A DNA stretch of 64,000 nt from Microbacterium rhizosphaerae. Its GTDB lineage: Bacteria; Actinomycetota; Actinomycetes; Actinomycetales; Microbacteriaceae. Made by a program: the position numbers and the translations under genes. How positions within the stretch are numbered: the first letter of the stretch is position 1; every line of letters starts with the position of its first letter. Positions 1-7,709 of the stretch are shown here, piece after piece. The DNA lies in NCBI RefSeq assembly GCF_034120055.1, contig NZ_CP139368.1:3162001-3226000 (forward strand), in the 5' to 3' direction. A model generated the notes under the pieces. It saw only the letters and a program-made list of their open reading frames with translations. It did not search any database and was not told where the DNA came from.

Positions 1-50
1 GCGTGCTCACCGTCAGGGGCGTGGGCTACGCGCTCGGGTCGGTCTCGTGA
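1..50 (+). CDS. Response regulator, C-terminal end (partial)
   Basis: Only the last 15 codons are inside the window, in the frame that begins at base 3. They read VLTVRGVGYALGSVS and then stop at 48-50. The RGVGYAL signature is the final beta-hairpin of OmpR/PhoB-type winged-helix DNA-binding domains. The stop overlaps the GTG start of the histidine kinase (GTGA, 47-50), so the two form a translationally coupled two-component pair. The receiver domain lies upstream and cannot be seen, so its targets are unknown; the redox operon just downstream is the obvious candidate by position only. Confidence 0.8.
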   Translation, partial: VLTVRGVGYALGSVS

Positions 51-1285
51 CGGTGTCCCGTCGACGTCGGCGGGATGGGCCGGCCGACGCTGCCGGGCTG
101 CGCCGGGCGGTGCGGCGACTGACGGTCGCCTTCTCCGCCCTGATGGTGGGATTGTTCCTCGTCATCGCCGGTGTCGTGGTCATCATCGTCGCCGCGACCG
201 CGAACGAGTCTCTGCTGAACGCATTGACTTCCGCCGAGCACGCCGGGCCGTCCGCAGAGTTGCCGCCCGGGACGTTCGTCGCCATCCAGTCATCGTCCGG
301 GGTGACGGTCTCGCCCGAGGCCCCAGAAGGATTCCCTGTGACGTCCTCCATGGCGTCTGCCGTGGAGGGCGGGGCACCCGTCGTGGAGCGGGTCACTCTC
401 GACGGCGCCCCGTACATGATCCGCACGGACTCCGACTCCGGGCGGGTTGTCCAGGTCGCCGTGAGCACGAGGGAGGGTGATGAGGAGATGGCTCGTCTCC
501 TGTCTTCTCTGCTCCTGGCGGGGGTGCCCGCCGTGGCCGGCGCCGTCTTGATCGCGTGGTGGATGTCGGGGCGTGCGATGCGGCCGATGGCTGATGCGCT
601 CGCGATGCAGCGGCGGTTCGTCGCCGACGCGGGTCACGAGCTGAGGACCCCGGTGACGCTGTTGAGCACCCGCGCGCAGCTTCTGCTGCGGACCTCCCCG
701 CCCGGTCAGAAGGCCGGCATTCAGGAGATCGTGACCGACGCGCGGTCCCTGACGGACATCCTGGAGGACCTGCTGGTCGCCGCAGATCCGAGACAGGATG
801 CTGAGCGTGTGCCTGTGCTCCTGGCCTCGGTGGCTGACGACGTCCTCGCGTCGGTGGAGCCGGAGGCCGCCTCGCGTCAGGTGACGGCCGCGAGGACACC
901 GGGCGGATCCGACGTGGCCGTGCTCGGCACGCGCGCTGCCCTGATTCGTCTTGTCATGGCATTGGTGTCGAATGCGATGGATCACGCTGCCACGCATGTG
1001 GAGGTGAGTGTCACTGCGACCGGGCGCGAGGCGGTGCTGCGGGTGGCCGATGACGGGCCGGGCTTTCCGGAGGGATTCGATCAGCATGCCTTGACGCGGT
1101 TCGCGAGCGCACGCCCGGACGCGGCGAGGGGGGGACGCGGCGGCGCGAGCCCCCGTCATTACGGACTCGGGCTGGCCTTGGTCGCGGAGGTGGCGGCACG
1201 TCACGGCGGACGGGTCGAGATCGGAGCGCACGCGGGTGGAGGCGCCGTGGTCACGGTCCGCTTCCCGCGCATCAAGAACGGATAG
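47..1285 (+). CDS. Membrane sensor histidine kinase
   Basis: A 412-residue sensor kinase of the OmpR/EnvZ class. Seen: transmembrane helix 1 at about residues 27-50, an extracytoplasmic sensor region of about 100 residues with no recognised fold, transmembrane helix 2 at about 150-175, then the H-box FVADAGHELRTP with phosphorylated His197, an N-box (LVSNAMDHA), and ATP-binding G-boxes (DDGPGFPEG and GLGLALVAE). All catalytic boxes are intact. The GTG start overlaps the stop of the response regulator by 4 bases, so the two are one transcription unit. The kinase ends 95 bases before a redox operon in the same direction. The signal sensed cannot be deduced. Confidence 0.92.
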   Translation: MTVSRRRRRDGPADAAGLRRAVRRLTVAFSALMVGLFLVIAGVVVIIVAATANESLLNALTSAEHAGPSAELPPGTFVAIQSSSGVTVSPEAPEGFPVTSSMASAVEGGAPVVERVTLDGAPYMIRTDSDSGRVVQVAVSTREGDEEMARLLSSLLLAGVPAVAGAVLIAWWMSGRAMRPMADALAMQRRFVADAGHELRTPVTLLSTRAQLLLRTSPPGQKAGIQEIVTDARSLTDILEDLLVAADPRQDAERVPVLLASVADDVLASVEPEAASRQVTAARTPGGSDVAVLGTRAALIRLVMALVSNAMDHAATHVEVSVTATGREAVLRVADDGPGFPEGFDQHALTRFASARPDAARGGRGGASPRHYGLGLALVAEVAARHGGRVEIGAHAGGGAVVTVRFPRIKNG

Positions 1286-1380
1286 CCGACTCTGGGGTTC
1301 CTGTCAGCCGGAATAAGAATCGCGAAAGATTCGGGCGGCAGGCTGGCTAGCGTACGCAACGCACAGGAACAGGAGCCGTC

Positions 1381-1692
1381 ATGAGCATCAGGAGCCGGGG
1401 AACACGTATCGCCAGCCTCGTCGGTGGGTCAGTGACTGCGATCGCAATCGCGTCAGCCGCGATGCTGAGCGCGACCTTCTTGAGCGGTGAGCTCAGTGGC
1501 GCTTCGGCATCCTCGACGGGATCTCAGGCCGGCACGACCACCCAGTCCGGCACCGGCGGCGACGATTCGACAGGGGCTTCGACATCCGAGGATGATTCGG
1601 GTGGCACCAGCTCCAACACCGGCATCAGTCCGAACACCGGCGTGAGCTCCGGCAACGGCGCTTCCTCGAGTGCCGTCTCGAGGGGTTCGTGA
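1381..1692 (+). CDS. Small secreted Ser/Thr/Gly-rich protein, possible FMN acceptor
   Basis: A 103-residue protein of no recognised family. Seen: a basic N-terminus, one hydrophobic segment at about residues 11-34 (signal peptide or anchor), then a low-complexity Ser/Thr/Gly tail with acidic patches. An AGGAG ribosome site lies 5 bases before the ATG. The stop overlaps the GTG of the ApbE flavin transferase (GTGA). Comparable operons usually carry an FMN_bind domain protein here, but this one has no folded FMN_bind domain. The stretch DDSTGASTS (residues 61-69) resembles the D-x-x-[ST]-G-A-[ST] flavinylation motif, so it may be a minimal FMN carrier. That is inference; composition alone could produce the match. 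Confidence 0.7.
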   Translation: MSIRSRGTRIASLVGGSVTAIAIASAAMLSATFLSGELSGASASSTGSQAGTTTQSGTGGDDSTGASTSEDDSGGTSSNTGISPNTGVSSGNGASSSAVSRGS

Positions 1693-2666
1693 AGATGCCT
1701 GCGCTTTCCCACCCTTCCGATCGGGCGGTGGAGGGACGGGCGGACTGGACGATCTGGAACCTGGACGCGTCTGTTGTCACCAGGTCTGAGCACCTGCACA
1801 AGGCCCGGGAGATCGCGGACCAGCTTCTCGCCGACGTCGACCGAGCCTGCAGCAGGTTCCGTCCCGACTCCGAGACCATCACCCTGGCGGGCGCGAGCGC
1901 CTCGGGCGTCGACGTGTCCCCGACGCTCGCCGCGCTGGTGCGCGGGAGCCTGTCCGCCGCCGAGTGGACGCAGGGCGATGTCGACCCCACTCTGGGTGCA
2001 CAGATGTCGCATCTGGGATACGACCGCGACATCGCCGACATCCGCCTGGGATCAGCTTCCGCTCCTCTGACGGACGATTCGGTCCGCGACGTGCCGGTCC
2101 CCCCACGCGGGGTGGGGTGGCGAGATGTCCAGCTCAACGGGAACCACCTTCAGGTGCCCGCCGGCGTGATCCTGGACCTCGGCGCGACCGCGAAGGCCAT
2201 GGCTGCGGACCTCATCGCCGCCCGGGTGGCCGAGGACCTGGGCGGCCCGGTCCTCGTCAGCCTGGGCGGCGATATATCGACTGCGGGTGCGCGCGACGAG
2301 CCATGGCAGGTGCGCATAGACGATGGCGCGGGCGAGCCGACCCAACAGGTGTCATTGGAGCCGGGATGGGCGATCGCGACGTCGAGCACGCTGCACCGCC
2401 GATGGCGGAAGAGCGGGCGATGGATGCACCACATCCTCGATCCGCGCAGTGGACTGCCTGCCCCGATGACGTGGCGCACCGCGACCGTCGCCGCCCCGGA
2501 CTGCCTGCGGGCGAATGCGTTCAGCACGGCCGCCATCGTGCGCGGCCCCGGCGCTGCGCGGTTGCTGGCGAACGCCCAGCTCGCCGCCCGCCTCGTGGAC
2601 ATCGACGGGAACGTCCACTGCATCGGCGGCTGGCCCGAAGAACAGGACGCTGACCGTGCTCGATAA
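1689..2666 (+). CDS. apbE: FAD:protein FMN transferase (ApbE family)
   Basis: ApbE enzymes move FMN from FAD onto a Thr or Ser of a target protein, often an exported electron carrier. Seen in 325 residues: DRACSRFRPDSE near the N-terminus, DVDPTLGAQ, DLGATAKAMAAD, VSLGGDISTAG, and the C-terminal HHILDPRSGLPAP block that binds Mg and FAD. No signal peptide is present, so this copy probably works in the cytoplasm. The GTG at 1689 overlaps the previous stop; ATG 1695, nine bases after AGGGG, is an equally good start. It lies between the small secreted protein and a membrane haem protein, the usual setting for flavin-based electron transfer. Confidence 0.93.
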   Translation: MKMPALSHPSDRAVEGRADWTIWNLDASVVTRSEHLHKAREIADQLLADVDRACSRFRPDSETITLAGASASGVDVSPTLAALVRGSLSAAEWTQGDVDPTLGAQMSHLGYDRDIADIRLGSASAPLTDDSVRDVPVPPRGVGWRDVQLNGNHLQVPAGVILDLGATAKAMAADLIAARVAEDLGGPVLVSLGGDISTAGARDEPWQVRIDDGAGEPTQQVSLEPGWAIATSSTLHRRWRKSGRWMHHILDPRSGLPAPMTWRTATVAAPDCLRANAFSTAAIVRGPGAARLLANAQLAARLVDIDGNVHCIGGWPEEQDADRAR

Positions 2667-3249
2667 CGTGATGTGGGCATTCGGCCGCGCCAGCGGCGTC
2701 GTCGCGCTCGTGCTTCTGACCGCATCCGTCGTGATCGGCATCGTCACCCGGTCAGGGCGGCCCCTGCCGGTCATCCCCCGCTTCTCGGTTCAGCTCATCC
2801 ACCGCACCATCGCACTCACCAGCACCGTGTTCGTGCTGCTGCATGTGGGCACGCTGCTCCTCGACAGCTACGCGAAACTGACCCTGAGCGACATCCTCGT
2901 CCCGTTCCTCAGCGCCGCGAAAAACCCGGTGTGGGTCGGGTTCGGCACCGTGGCTCTGGATCTCCTGATCGCGGTCATCGTCACGGCACTGCTTCGCAAT
3001 CGGATCGGCACGCGCGCATTCAAGGCGGTGCACTGGGCGACCTACCTGCTCTGGCCGGTCTCCCTCGCACACGCCATCGGGTCCGGGACCAACGGCACTT
3101 CCGGCTGGTTTCTCGTCCTCGCCGGCTTCTGCACTCTCGCCGTCGCCGCAGCCGTCCTCTGGCGGCTCACGCCGCGATTCGAAGAAGCCGCCACGCTGCA
3201 GGAGGCTTCCCGTAACAGCCTCCGCCGTCCCGACGGAGGATCCCGATGA
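2656..3249 (+). CDS. Ferric-reductase-like membrane haem protein
   Basis: About 197 residues, almost entirely hydrophobic, with 5-6 predicted membrane helices. Seen: four His residues placed as in ferric-reductase-like cytochromes (IHRTIAL, LLHVGTLL, AVHWATY, SLAHAIG), enough to hold two b-haems. The soluble FAD/NAD domain of full ferric reductases is absent, so electrons must come from a partner, plausibly the NuoF-like protein and ferredoxin downstream. The GTG at 2656 overlaps the apbE stop by 11 bases; ATG 2671 is the alternative start. The stop overlaps the next gene's ATG (ATGA). Role inferred: transmembrane electron conduit to an external flavin or acceptor. Confidence 0.8.
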   Translation: MLDNVMWAFGRASGVVALVLLTASVVIGIVTRSGRPLPVIPRFSVQLIHRTIALTSTVFVLLHVGTLLLDSYAKLTLSDILVPFLSAAKNPVWVGFGTVALDLLIAVIVTALLRNRIGTRAFKAVHWATYLLWPVSLAHAIGSGTNGTSGWFLVLAGFCTLAVAAAVLWRLTPRFEEAATLQEASRNSLRRPDGGSR

Positions 3250-4481
3250 ACGAGCTCGCAACGTCTGTGTCCGTTGTCCGACTGCTCGCTGCCGGCGAGC
3301 GGGCGACGCTCGCCACTCACCTGGCGACCTTCGGGGACCTCGACCTCCAGCGCGCTGCCGACTCGCTCATCGCCGAACTGGACGCATCCGGGCTGACCGG
3401 GCGCGGCGGCGCGGGGTTCCCGGCCTGGCGGAAGCACGCGGCGAGCCGGGACGCGGCGACCGGCATGAATCGACCGATCGTGATCGCCAACGGCGCGGAG
3501 GGGGAACCGGCAAGCGGCAAGGACGCCGTTCTCCTGCAAGACGCTCCGCATCTCGTCATCGACGGGCTCCTGGCCACCGCAGCGGCGGTCGGCGCCCGCA
3601 GGATGTACGTCTACGCGAACCGCGCCGACCTCGAATACCTCGCCGCGGCGATCGCCGAGCGTCGCGCCGTGGGAGGACCCACCGCCCGGAACGCGGCCCG
3701 CATCCGCATCGTCGAAGCGACGGACACCTTCATCTCCGGGGAAGCCAGTGCCGTCGTCAACGCGATCGAGAAGGGCAAGGCGATCCCCCAGGACCGCACC
3801 GTGCGGCTCACCCAACGGGGGCTTGGCGGACATCCCACACTGGTGCACAACCTCGAGACGCTCGCACACGTCGCCCTCATCTCCCGTTACGGCGCTGCGT
3901 GGTTCCGCAGCGAAGGGACGCCGGATGATCCAGGCACGCGCCTGGTCACCATCAGCGGTGACGTCCCCGAGCCCCGCGTGCTGGAGGTGGCCGGGGGCGC
4001 CCCGATCGCCGACATCATCCGGCAGGCCGGGGCGGACCCGGGCACCCTCAGTGCGGTGCTCGTCGGTGGATATCACGGTTCCTGGCTGACACGCGACCAG
4101 CTCGGCACACCCCTCGCGAAGGCATCGCTGGCACCGTACGGGGCAAGCCCCGGCGCCGGGATACTGATAGCACTGGGAACCCAGCGCTGCGGTGTCGCGG
4201 CGACGGCGGAGATCCTCGGCTACCTCGCGGACCAGTCCGCACGGCAATGCGGTCCCTGCAAGTTCGGGCTTCCCGCCCTCGCCGAGAACTGGCGCTCGCT
4301 TGCACACGGCTCCTCCGTCGTCTCCACGTACACGCGGATCACCGATCTCGGGAACACGATCGACGGGCGCGGATCCTGCGCCCACCCGGACGGTAGCGTC
4401 CGGCTCAGCCGCAGCGCGCAGAAGGCCTTCGCCGACGACCTCGCCGAGCATGCCCGCGGCCGCTGTCTCAGAACCGCGTGA
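3246..4481 (+). CDS. NuoF-like NAD(P)H:ferredoxin oxidoreductase flavoprotein
   Basis: A 411-residue protein with the fold order of NuoF (complex I 51-kDa subunit): FMN/NADH domain with GRGGAGFPAWRKH and EGEPASGKD, then ISGEASAVVNAI, an SLBB-type segment (LEVAGGAPIADIIRQAG), and a C-terminal Fe-S region. The cluster motif is altered: NuoF has C-x2-C-x2-C plus a distant Cys, while here CGPCKFG keeps two, the third position is Gly, and the distant Cys (RGSCAHPDG) remains. Three ligands suggest an incomplete or different cluster. A GGAGG site precedes ATG 3246. Inferred role: entry of NAD(P)H electrons for the membrane haem protein, with the next gene's ferredoxin as carrier. Confidence 0.85.
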   Translation: MNELATSVSVVRLLAAGERATLATHLATFGDLDLQRAADSLIAELDASGLTGRGGAGFPAWRKHAASRDAATGMNRPIVIANGAEGEPASGKDAVLLQDAPHLVIDGLLATAAAVGARRMYVYANRADLEYLAAAIAERRAVGGPTARNAARIRIVEATDTFISGEASAVVNAIEKGKAIPQDRTVRLTQRGLGGHPTLVHNLETLAHVALISRYGAAWFRSEGTPDDPGTRLVTISGDVPEPRVLEVAGGAPIADIIRQAGADPGTLSAVLVGGYHGSWLTRDQLGTPLAKASLAPYGASPGAGILIALGTQRCGVAATAEILGYLADQSARQCGPCKFGLPALAENWRSLAHGSSVVSTYTRITDLGNTIDGRGSCAHPDGSVRLSRSAQKAFADDLAEHARGRCLRTA

Positions 4482-4495
4482 GACGAGGAGCACCC

Positions 4496-4753
4496 ATGGT
4501 TGAACCTCACCCGATCCGTTTGCACATCGACTGGACCCGGTGCGACGGCCGAGGCCTCTGCACCGAACTGCTCGCAGACGTCCTCGAACGCGACGAATGG
4601 GGGTACCCCATCGCCCGCCCCGGCACCCTCCCCCGCGGCGCTGACGCGTCCGATATCCCCATCCCCGCACACCTGGCCGCGGCCGCCGCCGATGCCGAGT
4701 CGCTCTGCCCGTTGCTGGCGCTCAGACTCCGCGACGTGATCGGCCGTCCCTGA
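4496..4753 (+). CDS. Single-cluster ferredoxin
   Basis: An 85-residue ferredoxin of the actinobacterial 3Fe-4S/4Fe-4S type. Seen: RCDGRGLC (C-x5-C) near the N-terminus and a distant LCPLLAL, the three-Cys pattern typical of [3Fe-4S] ferredoxins. ATG 4496 is chosen because GACGAGGAG ends six bases before it; an earlier in-frame GTG at 4478 overlaps the previous stop but has no ribosome site. It closes the redox operon and probably shuttles electrons between the NuoF-like protein and the membrane component or another partner. Confidence 0.85.
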   Translation: MVEPHPIRLHIDWTRCDGRGLCTELLADVLERDEWGYPIARPGTLPRGADASDIPIPAHLAAAAADAESLCPLLALRLRDVIGRP

Positions 4754-4850
4754 CAGCAGACACCGCTGGACGCAGGGCTCGACACGCGAAGAGTGGATGG
4801 CGTCGGGTGGTTCCGGTCATGAGCGGCAAGACAAGGCGAAGCGATTCGTC

Positions 4851-5555
4851 TCACGAAAGCGCGAATCCCGCGTCCTCCGCACGTGACGTGGGAGTCACGC
4901 GTGGGGCGAGCTTCTCGATCCGCGCGGCGATCTCATCGAAGGCGGCATCGAATGCGGCGTCGGAGCCGTCGCGGACGGGATCCGGGATCGACCAATGCAG
5001 CTGACCGGGCTCGACCAGCTCCTCGTGCGCGCTGTCGCACACGGTGATTACGAAGTCGTCGGCCTCGAGCACGTCGACCAACGCGCACGGTCTGTTGGCA
5101 CCCAGGTGCAGTCCGTGTCGCTGGGCCGTCGCGATCGCGCCCGGTTCGATCCGGTCCGCCGGGTGGGTGCCTGCAGAGGTCGAGGGGATGTCGCTCGCAT
5201 CCTGCCAGAGGGCGGCCGCCAGCTGGGATCGCGCGGAGTTTCCGGTGCACACGAATACCACGCGGCGGGCAGCCAGCTGCGGCGCCGGGATCAGATCGTC
5301 GAACGCGGTGTCGTTGAGGCGGACGTAGGTGCGCCTCCGGTCCGCTTCGGACCGTTCCCGGACGATGATCGCCTCGCGCTCGAGGATCCCGAGGTGATGG
5401 GCAAGCAGACTCGACGAGATCAGGAGCCGCCCCTGCAGCTCGGTCGGCGACGCGTCGCCGACCGTGAGCAGGTCGACGATCCGCAGCCGCATCGGATCGG
5501 CAAGCGCCGCGTAACGGCTGGCTCGACCTTCAAGACTCATTCGCTCAACGTTCAT
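4851..5555 (-). CDS. ArsR-ArsC fusion: arsenic-responsive repressor fused to arsenate reductase
   Basis: A 234-residue two-domain protein. Residues 1-85 form an ArsR-type winged helix (ALADPMRLRIVDLL, SSSLLAHHLGIL). From about residue 90 there is a low-molecular-weight phosphatase/arsenate reductase domain with the P-loop VFVCTGNSARSQ and the C-terminal IPDPV element. It should reduce arsenate to arsenite and repress transcription in one chain. It is divergent from the aquaporin gene, with only 47 bases between starts and repeated TTGACTCA elements in that gap. ATG 5540 (MSLEG) is an alternative start. Such fusions are known in actinobacteria; why they are fused is not clear from sequence. 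Confidence 0.92.
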   Translation of the reverse strand: MNVERMSLEGRASRYAALADPMRLRIVDLLTVGDASPTELQGRLLISSSLLAHHLGILEREAIIVRERSEADRRRTYVRLNDTAFDDLIPAPQLAARRVVFVCTGNSARSQLAAALWQDASDIPSTSAGTHPADRIEPGAIATAQRHGLHLGANRPCALVDVLEADDFVITVCDSAHEELVEPGQLHWSIPDPVRDGSDAAFDAAFDEIAARIEKLAPRVTPTSRAEDAGFALS

Positions 5556-5573
5556 TGACTCAATCTTGACTCA
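5555..5573. promoter_or_regulatory. Probable operator between arsRC and aquaporin genes
   Basis: TTGACTCA occurs twice 11 bases apart (5555-5562 and 5566-5573), one helical turn. The first copy extends to TTGACTCAA, itself a TTGA-N-TCAA palindrome. It touches the start codon of the ArsR-ArsC fusion and lies 30 bases upstream of the aquaporin start, so one bound repressor could block both genes. The link to this ArsR domain is inferred from position and symmetry. Confidence 0.6.
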
Positions 5574-5602
5574 GCTATCGGCCGTCGTCAAGGATGGATG
5601 CG

Positions 5603-6286
5603 ATGAACACAACACCCTTGTGGCGCGCCGTCGCCGCCGAGTTCCTGGGCACCGGGCTTCTGGTCGCGATCATCGTCGGATCGGGGATCGCCGCGCAGAG
5701 GCTGTCCCCGTCCGAGACGGGACTGCAGCTGTTGGAGAACTCGACGGCGACCGCGTTCGGTCTGGCGGTGCTGATCCTGATCTTCCAGACCGTGTCGGGA
5801 TCGCACTTCAACCCGGTGGTCACGCTCGCCGACCGAGCCCTCGGGGCCGAGGCTCGACCGCTCGGAATCGTGACCTACATCGCCGCGCAGATCCTCGGCG
5901 GTATCGGAGGCGCCGTCCTCGCGAACCTCATGTTCGCCGTCCCGACGATGATCTCCAGCAAGGACCGGATCTCGACCGGTCACCTGCTCGGTGAGGTCGT
6001 CGCCACCGCCGGGCTGCTGCTGCTCATCTTCGCTCTGGTCCGTTCGGGAAGGACGGCGCTGGTCGGCCCCGCGGTCGGTGCCTACATCGGTGCCGCGTAC
6101 TGGTTCACCTCGTCGACGTCCTTCGCGAATCCGGCGGTGACCATCGGACGCATCTTCACCGACACCTTCGCGGGCATCGCGCCCATCTCCGCCGCCGCCT
6201 ACCTCGGCGCCCAGCTCGTCGGCGCCGCGGTCGGCGTCGGACTCGTCTTCCTCTTCTTCCCGCCCGTCCGAAAGGCCTTCGCATGA
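5603..6286 (+). CDS. Aquaporin-type (MIP) channel of the arsenic island
   Basis: A 227-residue six-helix MIP channel. Seen: the first half-helix motif is HFNPVVT (NPV instead of NPA) and the second is FANPAVT, with EFLGTGLLVAI near the N-terminus as in the family. ATG 5603 is chosen because AAGGA ends 9 bases upstream; ATG 5594 is an in-frame alternative. Known: in Sinorhizobium meliloti the aquaglyceroporin AqpS replaces ArsB and lets arsenite made by ArsC flow out. The same arrangement here (ArsR-ArsC beside a MIP channel, no ArsB/Acr3) supports arsenite export. The gene overlaps the next by 4 bases. Confidence 0.85.
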   Translation: MNTTPLWRAVAAEFLGTGLLVAIIVGSGIAAQRLSPSETGLQLLENSTATAFGLAVLILIFQTVSGSHFNPVVTLADRALGAEARPLGIVTYIAAQILGGIGGAVLANLMFAVPTMISSKDRISTGHLLGEVVATAGLLLLIFALVRSGRTALVGPAVGAYIGAAYWFTSSTSFANPAVTIGRIFTDTFAGIAPISAAAYLGAQLVGAAVGVGLVFLFFPPVRKAFA

Positions 6287-7677
6287 CCCACCTCGCCATC
6301 GTCGGCGGATCCGACGCCGGCATCTCCGCGGCCCTCCGCGCCCGCGAGCTCGACCCGGACGCCGAGGTGACCGTCGTCGTCGCCGACCGATACCCGAACT
6401 TCTCCATCTGCGGCATCCCCTACTACTTCACCGGCGAGGTCACCCCCTGGCAGTCGCTCGCGCACCGCACCGCGGCGGAGCTGGAAGCCACGGGGATGAC
6501 TCTCCGGCTGGACACCCTTGCGACCGGCATCGACGTCTCCGGCAAGCGTCTCGAGGTCCGAACACCGAGCGGCGCCACCCAGACGATCGCCTATGACGAG
6601 CTCATCGTCGGCACCGGTGCACTGCCTTCGCACGCCGGGATCGACGGACTCGACGAGCTGGGACCCGCCGACGGGGTGCACGTCATCCACTCGATGGGCG
6701 ACACCTTCGCCCTCGACCACGACCTCGCCACCCGGCAGCCGCAGTCGGCGATCATCGTCGGCGCCGGCTACGTGGGACTCGAGATGGCCGAAGCGTTCCG
6801 GGTGCGCGGGATGGCCGTGACCCAGCTGCAGCGTGGACCCGAGGTCCTCTCCACCCTCGACCCCGGACTCGGCGCGCTTGTGCACGAGGAACTCGCCTCA
6901 CACGGCGTGGACGTCATCACCGGCACCATCGTGACCGCCGTGCAGAAGACGGCCGCGGGCCTGACCGTCACCAGCCTGCGCGACGGCGGCCCCTTCACCT
7001 GCACGGCCGACCTGGTCCTCGCCGTCGTGGGCGTCCGGCCGAACACTGAACTGCTCGAGCGCGCCGGCGCGACGCTCGGCGCCGGACGCGCCGTCGCGGT
7101 CGACGATCGGATGCGGACGGGCGTACCGCACGTGTGGGCCGCCGGCGACGGCATCGTCACCCACCATCGCCTCCTCGGCCTCACCTACCTGCCCCTGGGA
7201 ACCACCTCGCACAAGCAGGGACGCATCGCCGGCGAGAACGCACTCGGCGGAGACCGCGCCTTCCCAGGGTCGGTCGGCACGCAGGTGGTAAAGGTCTTCG
7301 ACCTCGTCGCAGCGCGCACCGGGCTCCACGACCGCGACGCCGAAGCCGCCGGCTACGAGCCCTTCACCGCCGCATCCGCCGCAGACGATCACAAGCGCTA
7401 CTACCCCGGCGCCCACCCCATCCACTTCCGGGTGACCGGCGACCAGCGCGACGGGAAGCTGCTCGGCGCGCAGCTCGTCGGCCGCCGCGGAGCCGAGATC
7501 GCCAAACGGGTCGACACCTTCGCCACCGCGCTGCACGCCGGGTTGACCGTGGAGGCCCTCAGCGATCTCGACCTCTCCTACACGCCGCCGCTCGGATCCC
7601 CGTGGGACGCCGTGCAGGTCGCGACGCAGGAGTGGACGCGTCAGTCGCTCAGGATGACGATCGAGACACCGGCGTAA
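6283..7677 (+). CDS. FAD-dependent pyridine nucleotide-disulfide oxidoreductase (CoA-disulfide-reductase-like)
   Basis: A 464-residue flavoprotein. Seen: N-terminal FAD motif (GGSDAGISAALRA), a single redox Cys in FSICGIPYYF, the position used by CoA-disulfide reductase and NADH oxidase, a second nucleotide-binding motif (IIVGAGYVGLEMAEAF), GVRPNTEL and the AAGD element of the FAD site, then a dimerisation domain. The ATG overlaps the aquaporin stop (ATGA), so it belongs to the arsenic operon. Its role there is unknown; keeping thiols reduced during arsenate reduction or acting on a thiol-arsenic adduct are possibilities. Confidence 0.85.
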   Translation: MTHLAIVGGSDAGISAALRARELDPDAEVTVVVADRYPNFSICGIPYYFTGEVTPWQSLAHRTAAELEATGMTLRLDTLATGIDVSGKRLEVRTPSGATQTIAYDELIVGTGALPSHAGIDGLDELGPADGVHVIHSMGDTFALDHDLATRQPQSAIIVGAGYVGLEMAEAFRVRGMAVTQLQRGPEVLSTLDPGLGALVHEELASHGVDVITGTIVTAVQKTAAGLTVTSLRDGGPFTCTADLVLAVVGVRPNTELLERAGATLGAGRAVAVDDRMRTGVPHVWAAGDGIVTHHRLLGLTYLPLGTTSHKQGRIAGENALGGDRAFPGSVGTQVVKVFDLVAARTGLHDRDAEAAGYEPFTAASAADDHKRYYPGAHPIHFRVTGDQRDGKLLGAQLVGRRGAEIAKRVDTFATALHAGLTVEALSDLDLSYTPPLGSPWDAVQVATQEWTRQSLRMTIETPA

Positions 7678-7709
7678 GCGCCCGGGCGAGGCGGGCGGAC
7701 CCGTGGCGC

